Shown one piece after another: positions 5,616 to 7,263 of a stretch of DNA of 7,263 nt; position 1 is the stretch's first letter, and each line of letters begins with the position of its first letter. Source of the stretch: an uncultured Caulobacteraceae bacterium (GTDB lineage Bacteria; Pseudomonadota; Alphaproteobacteria; Caulobacterales; Caulobacteraceae). The stretch spans positions 1-7,263 of the forward strand of contig CALFYB010000501.1 in assembly GCA_937952995.1 (NCBI GenBank). The letters are read 5' to 3'. Both the position numbers and the translations under genes were made by a program. The notes beneath the pieces are model-generated. The model saw nothing but the letters and a program-made list of their open reading frames with translations. It searched no databases and was not told where the DNA came from.

Positions 5616-6097
5616 AGGTTTTCTACCGCCACAATCTCGACCTCGGCACCCCCGACTTCGACCACATCGCCTACCGATTTGCCCAGCACACCTCGGGCAA
5701 TCGGTGACAGGTAGGAGATCGCCCCCTTGGCCGGGTCGGCCTCGTCCTCGCCGACGATGCGGAAGATCTGCCGACGGCCATCTTCTCGGTCCAGCGTCAC
5801 GCGCCGTCCAAACATCACCTCGTCGGCTGCGCCGGTCGGCTCGATCAGTTGAGCCGTCGCGCGGCGGGCGGACCAGTACCGTAGATCACGGGTCGCGCGG
5901 GCCATGGCGGTGCGGTCGGTATTGATCTCGCCGCCCGCCTGCGCCGCCGCATAGGCCGCCTGCGCCTCTGCCAAGGCCTGTTCGATCAGGGCTAAGCCGC
6001 TGGCTGTGACCAGATTGGGATGGGGCGAGATCGGACGATCGGGCAGGTTCGCCGCCGCCGCTTCGCTATCCTCTTCCTTGGTGAAGGCCACGCTCAT
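5612..6097 (-). CDS. GreA/GreB-family transcription elongation factor
   Basis: A factor of the Gre family, which enters the RNA polymerase secondary channel and stimulates cleavage of backtracked RNA. The 161 residues have an acidic, Pro-rich head ('SPHPNLVT', 1-31), an alpha-helical coiled-coil part (about 33-85, 'GLALIEQALAEAQAAYAAAQ ... DLRYWSARRATAQL') whose turn 'AGGEINTDRT' carries the few acidic residues at the tip, and the conserved C-terminal FKBP-like domain (96-158) with 'VTLDREDGRRQIFRIVGEDEAD', 'ISYLSPIARGVLGK' and 'VGDVVEV'. The FRIVGEDE and SPIAR wording is closer to GreB than to GreA. ATG 6097 fits the family start MSVAFTKEED; a TTG at 6121 in frame is less likely, as it falls in the loop of a hairpin. 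It lies 76 bp downstream of the minus-strand crotonase and may be read from its promoter. Its stop overlaps that of the plus-strand crotonase. Confidence 0.9.
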   Translation of the reverse strand: MSVAFTKEEDSEAAAANLPDRPISPHPNLVTASGLALIEQALAEAQAAYAAAQAGGEINTDRTAMARATRDLRYWSARRATAQLIEPTGAADEVMFGRRVTLDREDGRRQIFRIVGEDEADPAKGAISYLSPIARGVLGKSVGDVVEVGGAEVEIVAVENL

Positions 6098-6109
6098 GGG
6101 ATCAGGTTC

Positions 6110-6132
6110 CGCAAGGCCCAACCGGCCTTGCG
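6110..6132 (-). promoter_or_regulatory. Strong hairpin in the leader of the GreA/GreB-family gene
   Basis: GCAAGGCC (6111-6118) and GGCCTTGC (6124-6131) are perfect inverted repeats around the loop CAACC, extended by one more pair (6110 with 6132) to 9 bp. It ends 12 bp upstream of the ATG at 6097. No T-tract follows in either direction, so it is not a standard intrinsic terminator. It could limit translation, stabilise the 5' end of the message, or bind a dimeric regulator. Confidence 0.45.
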
Positions 6133-6173
6133 TCCCTTGTTCACGCCCCCAAGCGGCGGGTCAAGCCAACCCG

Positions 6174-7001
6174 TCAACGCCCTGTGAAATTCGCCGGGCG
6201 CTTTTCGACGAAGTGGGCCACACCCTCTTTGAAATCTTCCGAGGCAAAGCTGGCGAGCATATCTTGATTGGCGTCGTCGATTGCCTCGCCCAAAGACTGG
6301 AACAGACCATTCCAGATTTCCCGCTTCATCTCGCGCATCGACCGGGGCGAGACATGCTTAGCCAGCATATGGGCATAGGCCATGACCTCGCGTTCCAGAT
6401 GCTCGTGCGGCACGACCCGGTTGACGAGGCCCAGACTGTGGGCTTCGGTGCCCTCGATCACGCGGGCTGAGAACAGCAGGTCGGCGGCATTGGCAATGCC
6501 GACCAGGCGCGGCAACAGCCAGCTGACCCCATGTTCGGCGATCAGGCCGCGCCGGGAAAAGGCCGTCGTGAACTTAGCGGTGTCAGCCGCAAAACGGATG
6601 TCGCAATAGAGCGCGATGACAAGGCCAAGCCCGGCGCAGGCCCCGTTAATCGCCCCGATGATCGGCTTGGGAACCGAGGGGAAATAGGAGTTGGCGGTCT
6701 GGAAATCCTTGCGGCTGTCTGGGTCAAATGGCGCGTCGGGCGCAGCGGCGGCTGACGAGCGCGCGGACGTGTCGCCTGACTGAATGGTCTGCAGATTGTT
6801 CATATCGGCACCGGCACAGAAGCCTCGGCCCGCACCGGTCAGGACGATAACGCTCACCGCGGGATCATCGCTCGCTGCCCTCATGGCTGCACGCACGTCG
6901 ATAGCCATCTGCCCACGCCAAGCATTGAGCCGGTCCGGGCGGTTCAGGGTAATGACGGCGACGCCATCATCGACGCGGTAGAGAATGTCTTCGTAAGCCA
7001 T
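6174..7001 (-). CDS. Crotonase-fold enoyl-CoA hydratase/isomerase family protein (second paralogue)
   Basis: A second crotonase-superfamily protein, 275 residues, cytoplasmic. Seen are 'VAVITLNRPDRLNAWRG' (14-30), the oxyanion-hole segment 'GAGRGFCAGADM' (56-67), a Ser/Ala-rich insert (75-97), 'NGACAGLGLVIALYCDIRFAADTAKF' (119-144), 'RRGLIAEHGVSWLLPRLVG' (150-168) and the tail 'EGVAHFVEKRPANFTGR'. By gapless alignment on CDI, the hydratase glutamates E144 and E164 are V128 and F148 here. E156-H157 ('AEHG') occupies the isomerase-type acid position. The 'GLIAEHG.SWLLPRLVG' signature occurs in a group of actinobacterial and proteobacterial proteins annotated only as enoyl-CoA hydratases, so the reaction is open. 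The start has a good ribosome-binding site, GAGGAAA, 5 bases ahead. The GreA/GreB-family gene follows 76 bp downstream on the same strand. Similar length and identical motif numbering suggest it is a distant paralogue of the crotonase at 4791. Confidence 0.93.
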   Translation of the reverse strand: MAYEDILYRVDDGVAVITLNRPDRLNAWRGQMAIDVRAAMRAASDDPAVSVIVLTGAGRGFCAGADMNNLQTIQSGDTSARSSAAAAPDAPFDPDSRKDFQTANSYFPSVPKPIIGAINGACAGLGLVIALYCDIRFAADTAKFTTAFSRRGLIAEHGVSWLLPRLVGIANAADLLFSARVIEGTEAHSLGLVNRVVPHEHLEREVMAYAHMLAKHVSPRSMREMKREIWNGLFQSLGEAIDDANQDMLASFASEDFKEGVAHFVEKRPANFTGR

Positions 7002-7057
7002 GGTCGTTTCCTCGCTTTGGTTTTGGCCAGACTACCCGGTTTTATCAACGATGCGAG

Positions 7058-7076
7058 CCCCCTACCCCGGCTACGC
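7058..7076. repeat. Partial first copy of the palindromic element's left end
   Basis: CCCCCTACCCCGGCTACGC here is identical to 7143-7161, 85 bp to the right. After it the two copies diverge (TTCGCAATGACGCGG against CGGTACTTCCCCC), so this is a truncated or alternative arrangement of the same repeat family. It lies about 57 bp upstream of the minus-strand crotonase start and could overlap its promoter region. Confidence 0.65.
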
Positions 7077-7142
7077 TTCGCAATGACGCGGAACCACGTC
7101 ACCCATTCCGTCTTCCCCGCGAAGGAGAGAGTGGGGATGTAA

Positions 7143-7243
7143 CCCCCTACCCCGGCTACGCCGGTACTTCCCCCAGAGGGGGAAGATTTAGAGCCCTTAG
7201 ATCTTCCCCCTCTGGGGGAAGTGGCGCGAAGCGACGAAGGGGG
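7143..7243. repeat. Nested palindromic intergenic repeat (REP/MITE-like)
   Basis: Two 22-bp arms, 7166-7187 and 7201-7222, are perfect reverse complements around a 13-base centre. Each arm is itself a palindrome: CTTCCCCC-AGA-GGGGGAAG and CTTCCCCC-TCT-GGGGGAAG. Outside the arms the inverted symmetry continues imperfectly: 7143-7165 begins CCCCCTACC..., and 7223-7243 read in reverse begins CCCCCTTCG.... The whole can fold either as one long hairpin or as two small ones. It has no coding capacity. It resembles the intergenic palindromic repeats scattered in many alphaproteobacterial genomes; mobility by a transposase acting in trans is possible but not shown. A T-run at 7250-7255 follows, so it could also end rightward transcription. 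Confidence 0.75.
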
Positions 7244-7263
7244 CCTTAGTTTTTTATTGCGTC

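Noticed and set aside
7143..7243. CRISPR array
   Set aside because: Repeats alternate in orientation, there are no spacers of regular length and no cas genes.

Overview
The window looks like chromosomal DNA of an alphaproteobacterium, most likely of the Caulobacterales or Sphingomonadales type. The reasons are moderately high GC, a short GreA/GreB-family factor with the 'RPISPHPNLVT' N-terminus I recall from those groups, a class A acid phosphatase, a DUF2334 deacetylase and a palindromic intergenic repeat. I cannot fix the genus by eye.

Left edge (1-1190): an IS6-family transposase gene runs off the window leftward (codons 1-126 present). Immediately upstream of it, in the same orientation, lies the C-terminal piece of a second, closely similar IS6-type transposase (436-624). 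That piece is joined in frame to the N-terminal part of a DUF2334 polysaccharide deacetylase whose own 3' end is missing. This is an IS-driven scar: a broken deacetylase, a broken IS copy and a second IS copy abutting it. A strong plus-strand hairpin-plus-T-tract terminator sits just upstream of the deacetylase start.

Middle (1191-3759): an AT-richer stretch without recognisable genes leads to an exported class A (PAP2-fold) acid phosphatase on the plus strand. It converges with a periplasmic serine hydrolase of the class C beta-lactamase/EstB type on the minus strand.

Right part (3760-7001): from the intergenic space upstream of the hydrolase, a divergent two-gene operon runs on the plus strand: a TauD/TfdA-type Fe(II)/2-oxoglutarate dioxygenase and a crotonase-fold acyl-CoA enzyme, 14 bp apart. 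The crotonase shares its last bases, tail to tail, with a minus-strand GreA/GreB-family gene, which lies downstream of a second crotonase on the minus strand. Both crotonases lack the two glutamates of classical enoyl-CoA hydratase but keep a glutamate at a position used by isomerase-type members. Hydrolase, dioxygenase and crotonases could form a small catabolic neighbourhood (ester or amide opening, oxidative cleavage, acyl-CoA isomerisation). The substrate cannot be read from the sequence, and GreB-like and phosphatase genes are probably just neighbours.

Right edge (7002-7263): noncoding DNA with a nested, near-perfect palindromic repeat and a partial second copy of it. I see no tRNA, rRNA, CRISPR array or clear novel defence or regulatory system. 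The most unusual objects are the IS/deacetylase chimera and the nested palindrome.
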